NCBI GenBank assembly: GCA_002314805.1
Contig: DCHJ01000082.1
Coordinates: forward strand, 713 to 24,937
Direction: 5' to 3'
From: Lachnospiraceae bacterium UBA1755
Lineage (GTDB): Bacteria > Bacillota > Clostridia > Lachnospirales > Lachnospiraceae
Length of the DNA: 24,225 bases
The number at the start of each line of letters is the position of its first letter. Position 1 is the first letter of the stretch. Shown here piece after piece: positions 1-8,169 of the stretch. The notes under the pieces are model-generated. The model worked only from the letters and a program-made list of their open reading frames with translations. It had not been told where the DNA came from and did no database searches. Both the position numbers and the translations under genes were made by a program.

Positions 1-1095
1 CAGGCAGACGAGCTTGACGGACTTGAGGAAAAGGCGTTAAAGACAGGCGCAAGCAAGCTCATCGTTGCAGATCTTGTAGACGAGATGGTTGATGATATCA
101 TCATTCCGGCACTCAAGATGGATGCAAAGTATGAGACATACCTCCTTGGTACGGCATTTGCACGTCCCGTGATCGGCAAGAAGCTTGCAGAGATCGCCAA
201 GGCTGAAGGCGCTGATGCTATCGTACACGGCGCAACAGGCAAGGGCAACGATCAGGTTCGTTTCGAACTGGCGATCAAGCGCTGGGCTCCGGAGATCCCG
301 GTTATCGCACCGTGGCGTGAGTGGGATATCAAGAGCCGTGATGAGGAGATCGACTACGCAGAGGCCCACAATGTACCTCTTAAGATCAGCCGTGAGACCA
401 ACTATTCCAAGGATAAGAACTTATGGCACTTAAGCCATGAGGGTCTTGATCTTGAAGATCCGGCCAACGAGCCGCAGTATACAAAGAAGGGCTTCCTTGA
501 GATGGGAGTTGCTCCCGAGCAGGCACCGGATGAGCCCACATATGTAACTATCGATTTTGAGGCAGGCGCACCTGTGGCACTTAATGGCGAGAAGATGAAG
601 GCTTCTAAGATCATCGAAAAGCTCAATGCCATCGGCGGAGCCAACGGCATCGGTATCATCGACATCGTAGAGAACCGTCTCATCGGCATGAAGGACCGCG
701 GCGTATACGAGACTCCCGGCGGATCGATCCTTTACTTTGCACATGAGCATCTGGAGATGCTTACAGTTGACAAGGATACGCTTCACGAGAAGCAGAAGCT
801 TGCAGTTGATTTCGCAGATCTTATCTACAACGGCAAGTGGTATTCACCTCTTCAGGAGGCACTTACAGCATTTGCCAACGAGAGCAACAGGCATGTCACA
901 GGCAGCGTAAAGCTTAAGCTCTACAAGGGCAACATCATCCCTGCAGGCACAACTTCACCTTACTCACTCTACAGTGAGGACATCGTAACCTTCGGTGATT
1001 CAGACTTCAACCAGGCTGAGGCAGCAGGCTTCATCAACATCTGGGGTCTTCCCACAGTGGTTCAGGCTCTCCGCGAGAAAGGCCAGCTCAAGTAA
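1..1095 (+). CDS. argG: argininosuccinate synthase, 5' end outside the window
   Basis: This enzyme joins citrulline and aspartate using ATP to make argininosuccinate, the penultimate step of arginine synthesis, in the cytoplasm. The frame is open from base 1, so the first ATG inside the window (base 85) is internal. 364 residues are visible; the family is about 400 long, so roughly 35-40 N-terminal residues, including the SGGxDTS nucleotide-binding loop, are missing. Family motifs seen include KYETYLLGTAFARP and the signature GATGKGNDQVRFE, followed by PVIAPWREWD. The gene ends with tandem stops (TAA TAA). argH follows in the same direction after 368 bp, and the two presumably act in sequence. 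Identity is secure from the motifs. Confidence 0.97.
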   Translation, partial: QADELDGLEEKALKTGASKLIVADLVDEMVDDIIIPALKMDAKYETYLLGTAFARPVIGKKLAEIAKAEGADAIVHGATGKGNDQVRFELAIKRWAPEIPVIAPWREWDIKSRDEEIDYAEAHNVPLKISRETNYSKDKNLWHLSHEGLDLEDPANEPQYTKKGFLEMGVAPEQAPDEPTYVTIDFEAGAPVALNGEKMKASKIIEKLNAIGGANGIGIIDIVENRLIGMKDRGVYETPGGSILYFAHEHLEMLTVDKDTLHEKQKLAVDFADLIYNGKWYSPLQEALTAFANESNRHVTGSVKLKLYKGNIIPAGTTSPYSLYSEDIVTFGDSDFNQAEAAGFINIWGLPTVVQALREKGQLK

Positions 1096-1192
1096 TAATC
1101 GGCACGGAGGGATCTGCCCGGGGCGGGTCACACAGCTCCTGTGCAGAAAGTCCGGAAGCAATCGGATGACAGGGTCACTGCTCTGCGGCAGC

Positions 1193-1252
1193 GTTTCCGA
1201 CGGCAAAGCTTCCGACGGCAGAGCTTCCGACGGCAAAGCTCCCGACGGCAAA
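1193..1252. repeat. 15-bp tandem repeat, four copies
   Basis: Four head-to-tail units of GCTTCCGACGGCAAA, with one or two changes each, lie in the argG-argH gap: 1193-1207, 1208-1222, 1223-1237 and 1238-1252. The unit is a multiple of three, so both strands stay open and read as SDGKA or ALPSE repeats. No ribosome binding site or start codon supports a gene here. Confidence 0.9.
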
Positions 1253-1316
1253 GCAGGGAAAAGATAAAGTGAAAGAGTCTGACATCTGATAAAACAGACG
1301 CAAAACGAATAAAAAC

Positions 1317-1342
1317 TGTGATACAATAAAGCTGTTATCACA
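1317..1342 (+). promoter_or_regulatory. putative argH promoter (extended -10) inside an inverted repeat
   Basis: TGATACAAT (1319-1327) fits an extended -10 (TGn plus TACAAT); no good -35 is seen 17 bp upstream. The -10 lies in the left arm of an inverted repeat, TGTGATA (1317-1323) and TATCACA (1336-1342), separated by 12 bp and spanning the likely transcription start. Just upstream, CGAATAAAAACTG loosely resembles a Bacillus-type ArgR box, which would suit an arginine gene, but the match is partial. Both promoter and operator roles are inferred. Confidence 0.4.
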
Positions 1343-1345
1343 ACT

Positions 1346-1380
1346 AAAAAGGGGACGGATATTTCGTCCCCTTGAATTTA
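1346..1380 (+). terminator. GGGGACG hairpin ahead of argH
   Basis: GGGGACG (1351-1357) pairs with CGTCCCC (1365-1371) around a 7-nt loop. It is preceded by five A and followed by TTGAATTTA. The U-run is weak, so it could be an argG terminator, a leader hairpin of argH, or a relative of the GGGGACGG palindromes near clpB. No leader peptide or T-box features were recognised in the gap. Confidence 0.45.
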
Positions 1381-1463
1381 CAGAAACATAGAGAATAGTG
1401 TGAAAGAAAGCAGTACTTTCATTACTGTTTATGCCGCAGCCTGGCGGCGGAATGGAGACTATT

Positions 1464-2840
1464 ATGAAACTATGGGCAGGCCGCACCAGCGGAGACATCG
1501 ATCAACTCGCAGACGTACTCAACTCATCCATCGGCATCGACAGCCGCATGTACCGTCAGGACATTACGGGCAGCATCGCGCATGCAAGGATGCTGGGCAG
1601 ACAGGGCATCATACCTGCAGACTGTGCAGACAGCATCGTGACGGGCCTTGAGGGTATCCTGGCAGATATTGAGGCGGGGAAGCTGGCTATCGATATGACT
1701 GCGGAGGACATACATACCTTTGTGGAGCAGGAACTCACTATGCGCATAGGAGATGCAGGAAAGATGCTGCATACAGCCCGCAGCCGCAACGATCAGGTCG
1801 CACTGGATACACGCATGTACGTGAGAGATGAATTGCGGGTGCTCATAGCAGCTGCGCAGGAGGTGATCGAGGTACTGTGCAGGCTGGCCGAGGACAATGC
1901 CGACAAGGTAATGCCCGGCTATACACATCTGCAGAGAGCGCAGCCCATACTTTTCTCACATCAGATACTGGCATACGCATGGATGCTGAAGAGAGACATA
2001 GGGAGGATGGAGGATGCCATAAAGAGGATCAACATATCACCGATCGGCTCATGCGCACTTGCAGGGACCACCTATGACACAGACAGAAGATTTGAAGCTC
2101 GGGAGCTTGGCTTTACGGATATCTGTCTTAATTCGATCGACGGAGTAAGCGACAGGGATTTCTGCCTTGAGACTATGTCGGCGCTTGCCATCCTGCAGAT
2201 GCATCTTTCGCGCTTTGCGGAGGAGCTCATCCTGTGGACAAGCTGGGAGTTTAAGTTCATCGAACTCGGTGATGCATATACGACAGGCTCATCCATCATG
2301 CCCCAGAAGAAGAACTCCGATATGGCAGAGCTGGTAAGGGGCAAGACCGGAAGAGTATACGGAGACCTCAATACGCTTCTTGTTGCTCTCAAGGGACTGC
2401 CGCTTGCATATAACAAGGATATGCAGGAGGATAAGGAAGCGACCTTCGATGCAATAGATACAGTAAAGCTCTGCCTTAAGGTCATGGCAGGCATGCTCGC
2501 ATCCATGAAGGTGCGCGGCGACAGCATGCTCAGGGCAGCTCAGACGGGCTTTATCAATGCAACAGATCTGGCAGATTATCTTACAAAGAAGGGCATGCCT
2601 TTCAGGACAGCATATAAGCTCTGCGGTGAGATAGTTGCGGAATGCAATGCCGAAGGTATCATCCTTGAAGATTATCCGCTGGAGAGATATAAAGCAAAGA
2701 GTGAACTCTTTGATGAAGATGTATATAAAGAAATAGATCTGAACGTATGCGTCGCAAAGAGGATATCGGAAGGCGGTACTTCAAGGGGATCGGTGATGAA
2801 ACAGATCGAGACGTTGCGCAGGATGACTTTACTGTCATGA
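1464..2840 (+). CDS. argH: argininosuccinate lyase
   Basis: The lyase splits argininosuccinate into arginine and fumarate, the last step of arginine synthesis; family members are cytoplasmic homotetramers of the fumarase/aspartase superfamily. The ATG at 1464 gives MKLWAGRTSGDI, the normal ArgH N-terminus, with GGAG (1454-1457) six bases upstream; an in-frame ATG at 1431 lacks such support. The product is 458 residues, the usual length. GYTHLQRAQP at 152-161 carries the catalytic-region His155, and the signature loop GSSIMPQKKNSD begins at residue 275 with the serine pair that includes the catalytic Ser. A strong terminator follows. Nothing is missing or disrupted. Confidence 0.97.
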   Translation: MKLWAGRTSGDIDQLADVLNSSIGIDSRMYRQDITGSIAHARMLGRQGIIPADCADSIVTGLEGILADIEAGKLAIDMTAEDIHTFVEQELTMRIGDAGKMLHTARSRNDQVALDTRMYVRDELRVLIAAAQEVIEVLCRLAEDNADKVMPGYTHLQRAQPILFSHQILAYAWMLKRDIGRMEDAIKRINISPIGSCALAGTTYDTDRRFEARELGFTDICLNSIDGVSDRDFCLETMSALAILQMHLSRFAEELILWTSWEFKFIELGDAYTTGSSIMPQKKNSDMAELVRGKTGRVYGDLNTLLVALKGLPLAYNKDMQEDKEATFDAIDTVKLCLKVMAGMLASMKVRGDSMLRAAQTGFINATDLADYLTKKGMPFRTAYKLCGEIVAECNAEGIILEDYPLERYKAKSELFDEDVYKEIDLNVCVAKRISEGGTSRGSVMKQIETLRRMTLLS

Positions 2841-2872
2841 GCAGGGGTGATTCAGAAAACAGATAATGTGAA

Positions 2873-2902
2873 AAACGGGGTGCAGGCGGCACCCCGTTTC
2901 TT
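2873..2902. terminator. intrinsic terminator, probably two-way
   Basis: A perfect 11-bp stem joins AAACGGGGTGC (2873-2883) and GCACCCCGTTT (2889-2899) around a 5-nt loop. A-rich sequence lies on the left and TTTCTTA on the right. It ends argH, and its position between convergent genes suggests it can also stop the minus-strand BCCT transcript. Confidence 0.85.
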
Positions 2903-2933
2903 ATAGGACTGATACATAACTACGGTTTCACTT

Positions 2934-3021
2934 ATGACTGATTCATTTATGGCTGATTCATGTATAGCTGATTCGTTTATGACTGTTTTTTGTGACTGAT
3001 TCATTAATGATTGATTCATCG
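2934..3021. repeat. degenerate 15-bp tandem repeat, about six copies
   Basis: Units close to ATGACTGATTCATTT repeat between the argH terminator and the stop of the BCCT gene: 2934-2948, 2949-2963, 2964-2978, 2979-2993, a shortened 2994-3006, and 3007-3021. The core CTGATTCA recurs in most copies. On the minus strand the array lies just past the BCCT stop, in its 3' untranslated region, where it reads as an open NESVI-like pentapeptide repeat with no start site of its own. Confidence 0.8.
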
Positions 3022-3034
3022 ATGACGGAGCGGT

Positions 3035-4600
3035 TTATGAAGGCTTCTTCGGTGACTGCTGCTCGGTTTCTTTGTTTATCCCGCCATTGAAAAACCGACG
3101 GTTTGCATCCTTGAAGAAGCTTACAGCCATGATGATGAGCACGATCCCGATCGGCAGAGCGGCTATGATAGATACCGTCTGCAGGTTGACCATGGAGCTC
3201 TCAGTAAAAAGGAGTGCGATCGGAAGAAGGATCAGCAGGATCGCCCACAATAATCGCAGTCCCTTCTTCGGTTCCTCATCAGTCTCAAGATCCCTGGTGG
3301 AGTAGGAAGCCGCAACCAGCGAGATGGAATCAAAGCTTGTTGCATAAAATGCTATCATCAGGAAGATGACGATCACGTGTACTATCTGACTGACAGGGAG
3401 TGTGTCGATTATTGCGATGATTGTTGAGTAAAGATCTCCTGTGGATGCATACATGCCTATGAGGTCAAGCCTGCCGAGCATCTGCAGCCCAAGTCCGTAA
3501 TTTCCCAGAACGATGAATGAGAGATACGATCCCGCAAGACCAAAGCCCCAGCAGCCCAGTACCACCTGACGGACCGTGCGGCCCTTGCTGATCTGACCGA
3601 TAAAGAAAGGTGTCGCGATACACCATACCATCCAGTATGCCCAGTAGAAGAAGGTCCAGCTCTGAGGGAAGCCTGTAAGGCGCAGCGCATCTGTCTTTGT
3701 GCTTAGACCTATGAAGTTCTGAGCCACGCTGCCGATCGCTGTAATTCCGGTCTCAATGATATAACGGGCCTCACCGCCTGCAAAAAATACATATGCGAGC
3801 AAGGCAAACATGATATATATGCAGGTTTTAGCCAGCCATGAGATTGCACCCATGCCCTTGAATACGCATACGCTGTAGATGATACAGATGATCACAAGTA
3901 CGCAGATGTCGATTGCCGGACTATAGATAATGCCGGTGATACGGCAGAAGCACTGCGATACGAGTGGGGTTGCCAGTGAGAAAGTGGTTGCGGTACCGGC
4001 GATAAGCGCGATGACGGCAATAAAGTCAATGAGTCTGCCGGGCCATCTGTCGGTCCATTTACCGAGTACGGGGCGGCATGCTTCAGAGTAGTTGCGTTTA
4101 TTGACCTTGCGTACGTAGAGCATATAGCCGAAGACCACTGCAGTTACGCAGTAGAAAGCCCACGCGGTAGGACCCCAGTGAAAAAGCGGGAAGGAGCTTG
4201 CCCAGTCCTGTATGCTGCCGAAATTGGAAATATAGTCTTCATTGGCATAGAGCAGCCATTCACAGAAGGAATAAAAGACGATGTCTGCGGCTATACCTGC
4301 TGTGAACATCATGGCGCCCCACTGGAAATTGCTGTAAAGCGGTTTTTCGTCAGGCGCGCCCAGTCTGATCCTGCCATATTTGGAGAAGATGAGAAAAAGT
4401 GATACACCTACGGCACCGAGCCCCATGAACAGATAGAAGCTGCCCAGGTCATCACCCACAAATTTCCTTATGCTGCCCAGAACGCTGTATGAACCTTCCG
4501 GGAATGCCACGAAAAGTACGCACAGAGCCACTACAAAAACAAATGGAATTATTATTATGGGCCAGTTGATACTGTGCCCTTTAATATGCTTTTTGTTCAA
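3035..4600 (-). CDS. BCCT-family transporter (glycine betaine/choline/carnitine type)
   Basis: This is a secondary carrier of the betaine-choline-carnitine family, driven by sodium or proton gradients or by substrate exchange, and it sits in the cytoplasmic membrane. The 521-residue product is full length with about 12 hydrophobic segments. Family marks are HWGPTAWAFY, GTATTFSLATP, and WTFFYWAYWMVW followed by GRTVRQVVLG. The start is inferred to be the TTG at 4600: GGAGG sits five bases upstream and it gives MNKKHIKGHSINWP, a typical BCCT N-terminus. ATGs at 4708 and 4630 lie upstream of or within the promoter. The substrate cannot be fixed: osmoprotectant uptake and carnitine/betaine exchange are both possible. 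It is transcribed alone, convergent to argH. Confidence 0.9.
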   Translation of the reverse strand: MNKKHIKGHSINWPIIIIPFVFVVALCVLFVAFPEGSYSVLGSIRKFVGDDLGSFYLFMGLGAVGVSLFLIFSKYGRIRLGAPDEKPLYSNFQWGAMMFTAGIAADIVFYSFCEWLLYANEDYISNFGSIQDWASSFPLFHWGPTAWAFYCVTAVVFGYMLYVRKVNKRNYSEACRPVLGKWTDRWPGRLIDFIAVIALIAGTATTFSLATPLVSQCFCRITGIIYSPAIDICVLVIICIIYSVCVFKGMGAISWLAKTCIYIMFALLAYVFFAGGEARYIIETGITAIGSVAQNFIGLSTKTDALRLTGFPQSWTFFYWAYWMVWCIATPFFIGQISKGRTVRQVVLGCWGFGLAGSYLSFIVLGNYGLGLQMLGRLDLIGMYASTGDLYSTIIAIIDTLPVSQIVHVIVIFLMIAFYATSFDSISLVAASYSTRDLETDEEPKKGLRLLWAILLILLPIALLFTESSMVNLQTVSIIAALPIGIVLIIMAVSFFKDANRRFFNGGINKETEQQSPKKPS

Positions 4601-4628
4601 AATAGCCTCCAAAAACTGATTTTTGAAC

Positions 4629-4657
4629 ATTATACAACGAAATATGCTCCTACGCAA
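4629..4657 (-). promoter_or_regulatory. strong sigma-A type promoter of the BCCT gene
   Basis: On the minus strand, TTGCGT (4657-4652) and a perfect TATAAT (4634-4629) are separated by 17 bp. Transcription would start near 4622, giving a leader of about 22 nt that contains the GGAGG site and the TTG start at 4600. This arrangement argues against the longer ATG-started reading frame. Confidence 0.7.
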
Positions 4658-4926
4658 GGAATAATTGCTGAGTGTCCCAGCGGGAGTCCCTGACATACAA
4701 TTACACATTGATCAGCGGTCCCGTAAGACGTAAAAATAAAGAAAGCTGAGAAAGGGGAAATCGTTTTCCCGTTATATTGGAAATCTTATGACCGTATTAC
4801 GACAATACAGCATAGGAAGTCTGTATTATGGCCGCTATGACAGAGAAAAACGGGACGCCAATAAGAAGGTTGAGATAAGGTTGAGAGAAGAATCCTGTGA
4901 TTGTAGAAAAAAGTCTGTGAAAACAT

Positions 4927-4932
4927 TATAAT
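4927..4932 (+). promoter_or_regulatory. possible -10 box upstream of the HIT-murG genes
   Basis: A perfect TATAAT at 4927-4932 has TTGTAG at 4901-4906, but the 20-bp spacing is too wide for a standard promoter. A second TATAAT at 5099-5104 lies 35 bp before the HIT start, at the end of the last 42-bp repeat, and also lacks a good -35. Either could drive the downstream genes. Confidence 0.3.
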
Positions 4933-4978
4933 GTGCATAGCAAATATTGATCCTGCGGATGGTTTGCTGTCAAGTACC

Positions 4979-5104
4979 GTAATGACCGGAGCAGTGAGGA
5001 GTATCATATTGATATATGCTGTTACGACCGGAACAGTACGGAGTATCATGCTGATAATCACCGTTATGGCCGGAACAGTGAGGAGTGTCTTATGGATATA
5101 TAAT
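4979..5104. repeat. 42-bp tandem repeat, three copies
   Basis: Three contiguous 42-bp units (4979-5020, 5021-5062, 5063-5104) share a core close to GACCGGAACAGTGAGGAGTA. They fill the gap between the divergent BCCT and HIT genes. The unit is 14 codons long, and a plus-strand frame (4931-5149) reads through as three VxTGxVRSIxLI repeats of 14 residues, but it has no visible ribosome binding site. A role as leader or regulatory DNA is as likely as a small protein. Confidence 0.88.
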
Positions 5105-5138
5105 ACCGTGCAGGATCATGAAAAAAGAAGGAGAGAAT

Positions 5139-5552
5139 ATGAAGGATAAGGATTGTATCTTTTGTCTGCTTGCGGGCGGGGATATCCCGACAGCAAAGGT
5201 TTATGAGGATGATGACGTGGCGGTGATACTGGATGCCGGTCCTGCAACAAGGGGACATGCGCTGGTACTGCCAAAGGATCATTATAAGAATATCACAGAG
5301 GTACCTGAGGCTCTTGCCGGAAAGCTGGTTGCTGTGGCCGGTAAGGTCGGCAATGCGCAGATGAAGGCGCTTGGGGCTCTGGGCTTTAATGTGGTCATCA
5401 ATACCAATGAGGCAGCAGGCCAGACGGTATTCCATGCCCATGTGCATGTGATCCCGCGCTACGGCAATGATACTGTCATGGGATGGGAGCCTCATCAGGC
5501 CGATATGGAGGAGAACGCCGGGATTGCCAAAGAGCTTGCCGCTGCGTTATAA
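5139..5552 (+). CDS. HIT-family nucleotide hydrolase/transferase
   Basis: A small cytoplasmic histidine-triad protein of 137 residues. Family members remove or transfer nucleotide groups from nucleoside phosphoramidates, adenylates or dinucleoside polyphosphates. The N-terminus carries the paired cysteines CIFC typical of zinc-site HIT proteins. The triad HAHVHV is at residues 99-104, inside the usual QTVFHAHVHVIPR context. The ATG at 5139 is chosen because GGAG lies just upstream; an earlier in-frame ATG gives an uncharacteristic N-terminal extension. murG follows after 7 bp, so the pair is probably co-transcribed. The exact substrate cannot be read from sequence. Confidence 0.93.
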   Translation: MKDKDCIFCLLAGGDIPTAKVYEDDDVAVILDAGPATRGHALVLPKDHYKNITEVPEALAGKLVAVAGKVGNAQMKALGALGFNVVINTNEAAGQTVFHAHVHVIPRYGNDTVMGWEPHQADMEENAGIAKELAAAL

Positions 5553-5559
5553 TCAGGTT

Positions 5560-6627
5560 ATGAAGATAATTTTGACAGGAGGGGGTACCGCAGGGCATGT
5601 GACCCCCAATATTGCATTGCTGCCGGGTCTTAGGGAGATGGGCTTTGAGATCTCCTATATAGGCTCTTATAACGGCATGGAAAAGGCGCTTGCAGAGGCT
5701 CAGGGTATAGTGTATTTCGGTATCGACAGCGGCAAGCTGCGCCGTTACCATGACTGGAAGAATCTCACGGATCCCTTACGTGTGCAGCACGGACTGCATG
5801 AAGCCAGGAGGATACTAAAGGAGGAGAAGCCGGATATCGTCTTTTCAAAGGGTGGTTTTGTCAGTGTGCCTGTAGTAGTGGCAGCGGCACAGATGAAGAT
5901 CCCGGTCATCATCCACGAATCTGATATGACACCGGGACTGGCCAATAAGATCAGCTTCAGGTCAGCATCAAAGATCTGCTGCAACTTCCCTGAGACCATG
6001 AAATACCTGCCGGAGGATAAGCGCGTGCTGACGGGCTGTCCCATCAGGCAGGAGCTCATGCATGGTGACAAAGAGACGGCACGCAGGCTGGCGGGCTTTG
6101 AGGATGAAAGACCGGTCATCATGGTCATCGGCGGAAGTCTGGGCAGCGTAGCTGTCAACAGGCTGGTGAGGGAATCACTTCCCAGACTGCTTGATACCTA
6201 TAACGTGGTACACCTCTGCGGCAAGGGCAATGTTGACGAGTCTCTGGCAGGGCTTAAGGGCTATAAGCAGTATGCCTATGTGACAGACCATCTCAAGGAT
6301 TTCTTCGCGCTGGCAGATGTTGTGATCTCAAGGGCAGGAGCCAATGCCATCTGCGAGATACTGGCACTGCATAAGCCCAATATCCTCATACCGCTCGGTA
6401 CCGCCGGATCAAGAGGTGATCAGCTCCTCAATGCGAGATCCTTTGAAGTACAGGGGCTGTCCACGGTGCTTAAGGAGGATGAGACAACATCAGAGCAGCT
6501 CTGCAGGACGATAGATGAGGTCTATGCCGACAGGGAGGACTGGGCCTTCCGCATGGAGGCAAGCCAGCTGGATACGGGAGTTGAAAATGTGCTTGCGCTC
6601 ATCAGGCAGATGCTGGGTATAAAATAA
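5560..6627 (+). CDS. murG: UDP-GlcNAc--lipid I N-acetylglucosaminyltransferase
   Basis: MurG adds GlcNAc from UDP-GlcNAc to lipid I on the inner membrane face, making lipid II for peptidoglycan. The 355-residue protein is a GT-B fold glycosyltransferase. It begins MKIILTGGGTAGHVTPN, with the glycine loop at residues 7-12 and His13. Later motifs are KGGFVSVPVV, HESDMTPGLANK (the variant common in Clostridia), VIGGSLGS and SRAGANAICEILA, with GSRGDQLLNA near the C-terminus. It starts 7 bp after the HIT stop with only a weak AGG site, which suggests translational coupling. An N-terminally longer frame from 5467 runs inside the HIT gene and is not credible. Imperfect copies of the gene's own 3' end follow the stop. 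Confidence 0.96.
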   Translation: MKIILTGGGTAGHVTPNIALLPGLREMGFEISYIGSYNGMEKALAEAQGIVYFGIDSGKLRRYHDWKNLTDPLRVQHGLHEARRILKEEKPDIVFSKGGFVSVPVVVAAAQMKIPVIIHESDMTPGLANKISFRSASKICCNFPETMKYLPEDKRVLTGCPIRQELMHGDKETARRLAGFEDERPVIMVIGGSLGSVAVNRLVRESLPRLLDTYNVVHLCGKGNVDESLAGLKGYKQYAYVTDHLKDFFALADVVISRAGANAICEILALHKPNILIPLGTAGSRGDQLLNARSFEVQGLSTVLKEDETTSEQLCRTIDEVYADREDWAFRMEASQLDTGVENVLALIRQMLGIK

Positions 6628-6825
6628 GGTCACGGCGGCCAAGGGTATTTGTACAAAGCGGGACAGCCGGATGTGAAAGAAGAAAATGTACCGGCGCTCA
6701 TCAGGCAGATGCCGGGTACAGGATAAGGTCACGGCGGCCAAGGGTATTTGTACAAAGCGGGACAGCCGGATGTGAAAGTAGAGAATGTACCGGCGCTCAT
6801 CAGGCAGATGCCGGATATAAGATAA
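6628..6825. repeat. two tandem 99-bp units derived from the murG 3' end
   Basis: Two units, 6628-6726 and 6727-6825, follow the murG stop. The last 69 bp of each (6658-6726 and 6757-6825) align without gaps to the last 69 bp of murG and still end in TAA; the shared core is GCGCTCATCAGGCAGATG. The first 30 bp of each unit, identical between the two, only weakly resemble the matching part of murG. In frame they read as relatives of the MurG tail (ENVPALIRQM). There is no start codon with a ribosome site, so they are not genes. The units are far closer to each other than to murG. Confidence 0.92.
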
Positions 6826-6891
6826 GGCAGTACAGGGTCTTGTGCACGGAAGTGGGCCTCAAATACGAATTAAAGATACACGGAGGAAAAG

Positions 6892-8169
6892 ATGATTAAG
6901 GTTGATTACAGTTATGCAGGAGAATTTATAAGTGATGCCGAGCTTGAGGCCATCAGACCTGAGGTCGAGGCAGCAAGGGATACTCTGGTGAAGGGTACAG
7001 GAGAAGGCAATGATTTCACAGGCTGGGTAGATCTGCCGGAAAAATATGACAGGGCTGAGTATGCCCGCATCAAGGCAGCGGCTGAGAAGATCCGCAGTGA
7101 CAGTGAGGTGCTCCTTGTGATCGGTATCGGAGGATCCTATCTCGGAGCAAGGGCTGCTATTGAGGCTTTGGGCGGCACCTTTGACCGCCACGTCATCTTC
7201 TGCGGCAACAATATTTCCGCAAAGTATACTCAGGATGTCATTGACTATATTAAGGGCAGAGATTTTTCTATCAATGTGATTTCAAAGTCGGGTACGACCA
7301 CTGAGCCGGCTATCGCATTCAGGCTTTTCAAGAAGCTCCTTGAGGACAGATACGGCGCTGCAGAGGCTGCAAAGCGCATCTATGCCACCACAGATAAGGT
7401 AAGGGGAGCTCTCAAGACCATGGCAGACGGCAGCGGCTATGAGACCTTCGTAGTGCCGGATGATGTGGGCGGACGCTATTCGGTGCTTACTGCAGTTGGA
7501 CTCCTTCCGATCGCAGTGGCAGGAGTGGATATCGATGCGCTTATGGCAGGAGCACAGGCAATGCGCAGGGAGTGCCTTGAGAAGGAGTACATGGATAACG
7601 AGGCTCTTAAGTATGCGGCTCTCAGAAATATCCTGCACCGCAAGGATAAGTCAGTGGAGATACTTGTCAACTATGAGCCGTGTCTGCACTTTGTATCAGA
7701 GTGGTGGAAGCAGCTCTACGGAGAGAGCGAGGGCAAGGACAAAAAGGGTATCTATCCTTCAAGCGTGGATTTCACGACTGATCTGCACAGTCTGGGACAG
7801 TTTGTACAGGACGGCAGCCGTATCATGTTTGAGACGGTGCTCAATGTCGTAAACAACGGTACGTCAATCGTGGTTGGCAGTGATGAAAAGAATCTGGACG
7901 GACTCAACTATCTGGCAGGTAAAGAGATGGATTTCGTCAATAAGGCTGCAATGCAGGGCACGATCCAGGCACATACAGACGGAAAGACACCTAACCTTAA
8001 GGTGGATATGGACAGGCTTGATGCATACAATCTGGGTGAGCTCTTCTATATGTTTGAATTTGCCTGCGGAGTTTCGGGCTATGTACTGGGTGTAAATCCA
8101 TTCAATCAGCCTGGTGTTGAGATGTATAAGCGCAACATGTTCAAGATCCTTGGCAAGCCGGGGTATTGA
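6892..8169 (+). CDS. pgi: glucose-6-phosphate isomerase
   Basis: It interconverts glucose-6-phosphate and fructose-6-phosphate in glycolysis and gluconeogenesis, in the cytoplasm. The 425-residue length matches the short PGI form of Firmicutes. Visible motifs are the phosphate-binding GIGGSYLGARA, SKSGTTTEPA, signature 1 (DVGGRYSVLTAVGLLP, near residues 191-206), the GESEGK catalytic-glutamate region, and signature 2 ending NPFNQPGVEMYK with its catalytic lysine. GGAGG (6882-6886) lies five bases before the ATG. No terminator separates it from murG upstream. The last 99 bp of the gene are repeated three times directly downstream; the gene itself looks intact. Confidence 0.98.
   Translation: MIKVDYSYAGEFISDAELEAIRPEVEAARDTLVKGTGEGNDFTGWVDLPEKYDRAEYARIKAAAEKIRSDSEVLLVIGIGGSYLGARAAIEALGGTFDRHVIFCGNNISAKYTQDVIDYIKGRDFSINVISKSGTTTEPAIAFRLFKKLLEDRYGAAEAAKRIYATTDKVRGALKTMADGSGYETFVVPDDVGGRYSVLTAVGLLPIAVAGVDIDALMAGAQAMRRECLEKEYMDNEALKYAALRNILHRKDKSVEILVNYEPCLHFVSEWWKQLYGESEGKDKKGIYPSSVDFTTDLHSLGQFVQDGSRIMFETVLNVVNNGTSIVVGSDEKNLDGLNYLAGKEMDFVNKAAMQGTIQAHTDGKTPNLKVDMDRLDAYNLGELFYMFEFACGVSGYVLGVNPFNQPGVEMYKRNMFKILGKPGY

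Noticed and set aside
995..1267. A 90-residue frame ending in SDGKA repeats after argG
   Set aside because: It starts inside argG in another frame, lacks a ribosome site, and is open because of the 15-bp repeat unit.
5467..5559. A longer murG start inside the HIT gene
   Set aside because: The extra 31 residues are the HIT coding region read in another frame; MurG proteins begin at the MKIILTGGGTAGH motif.
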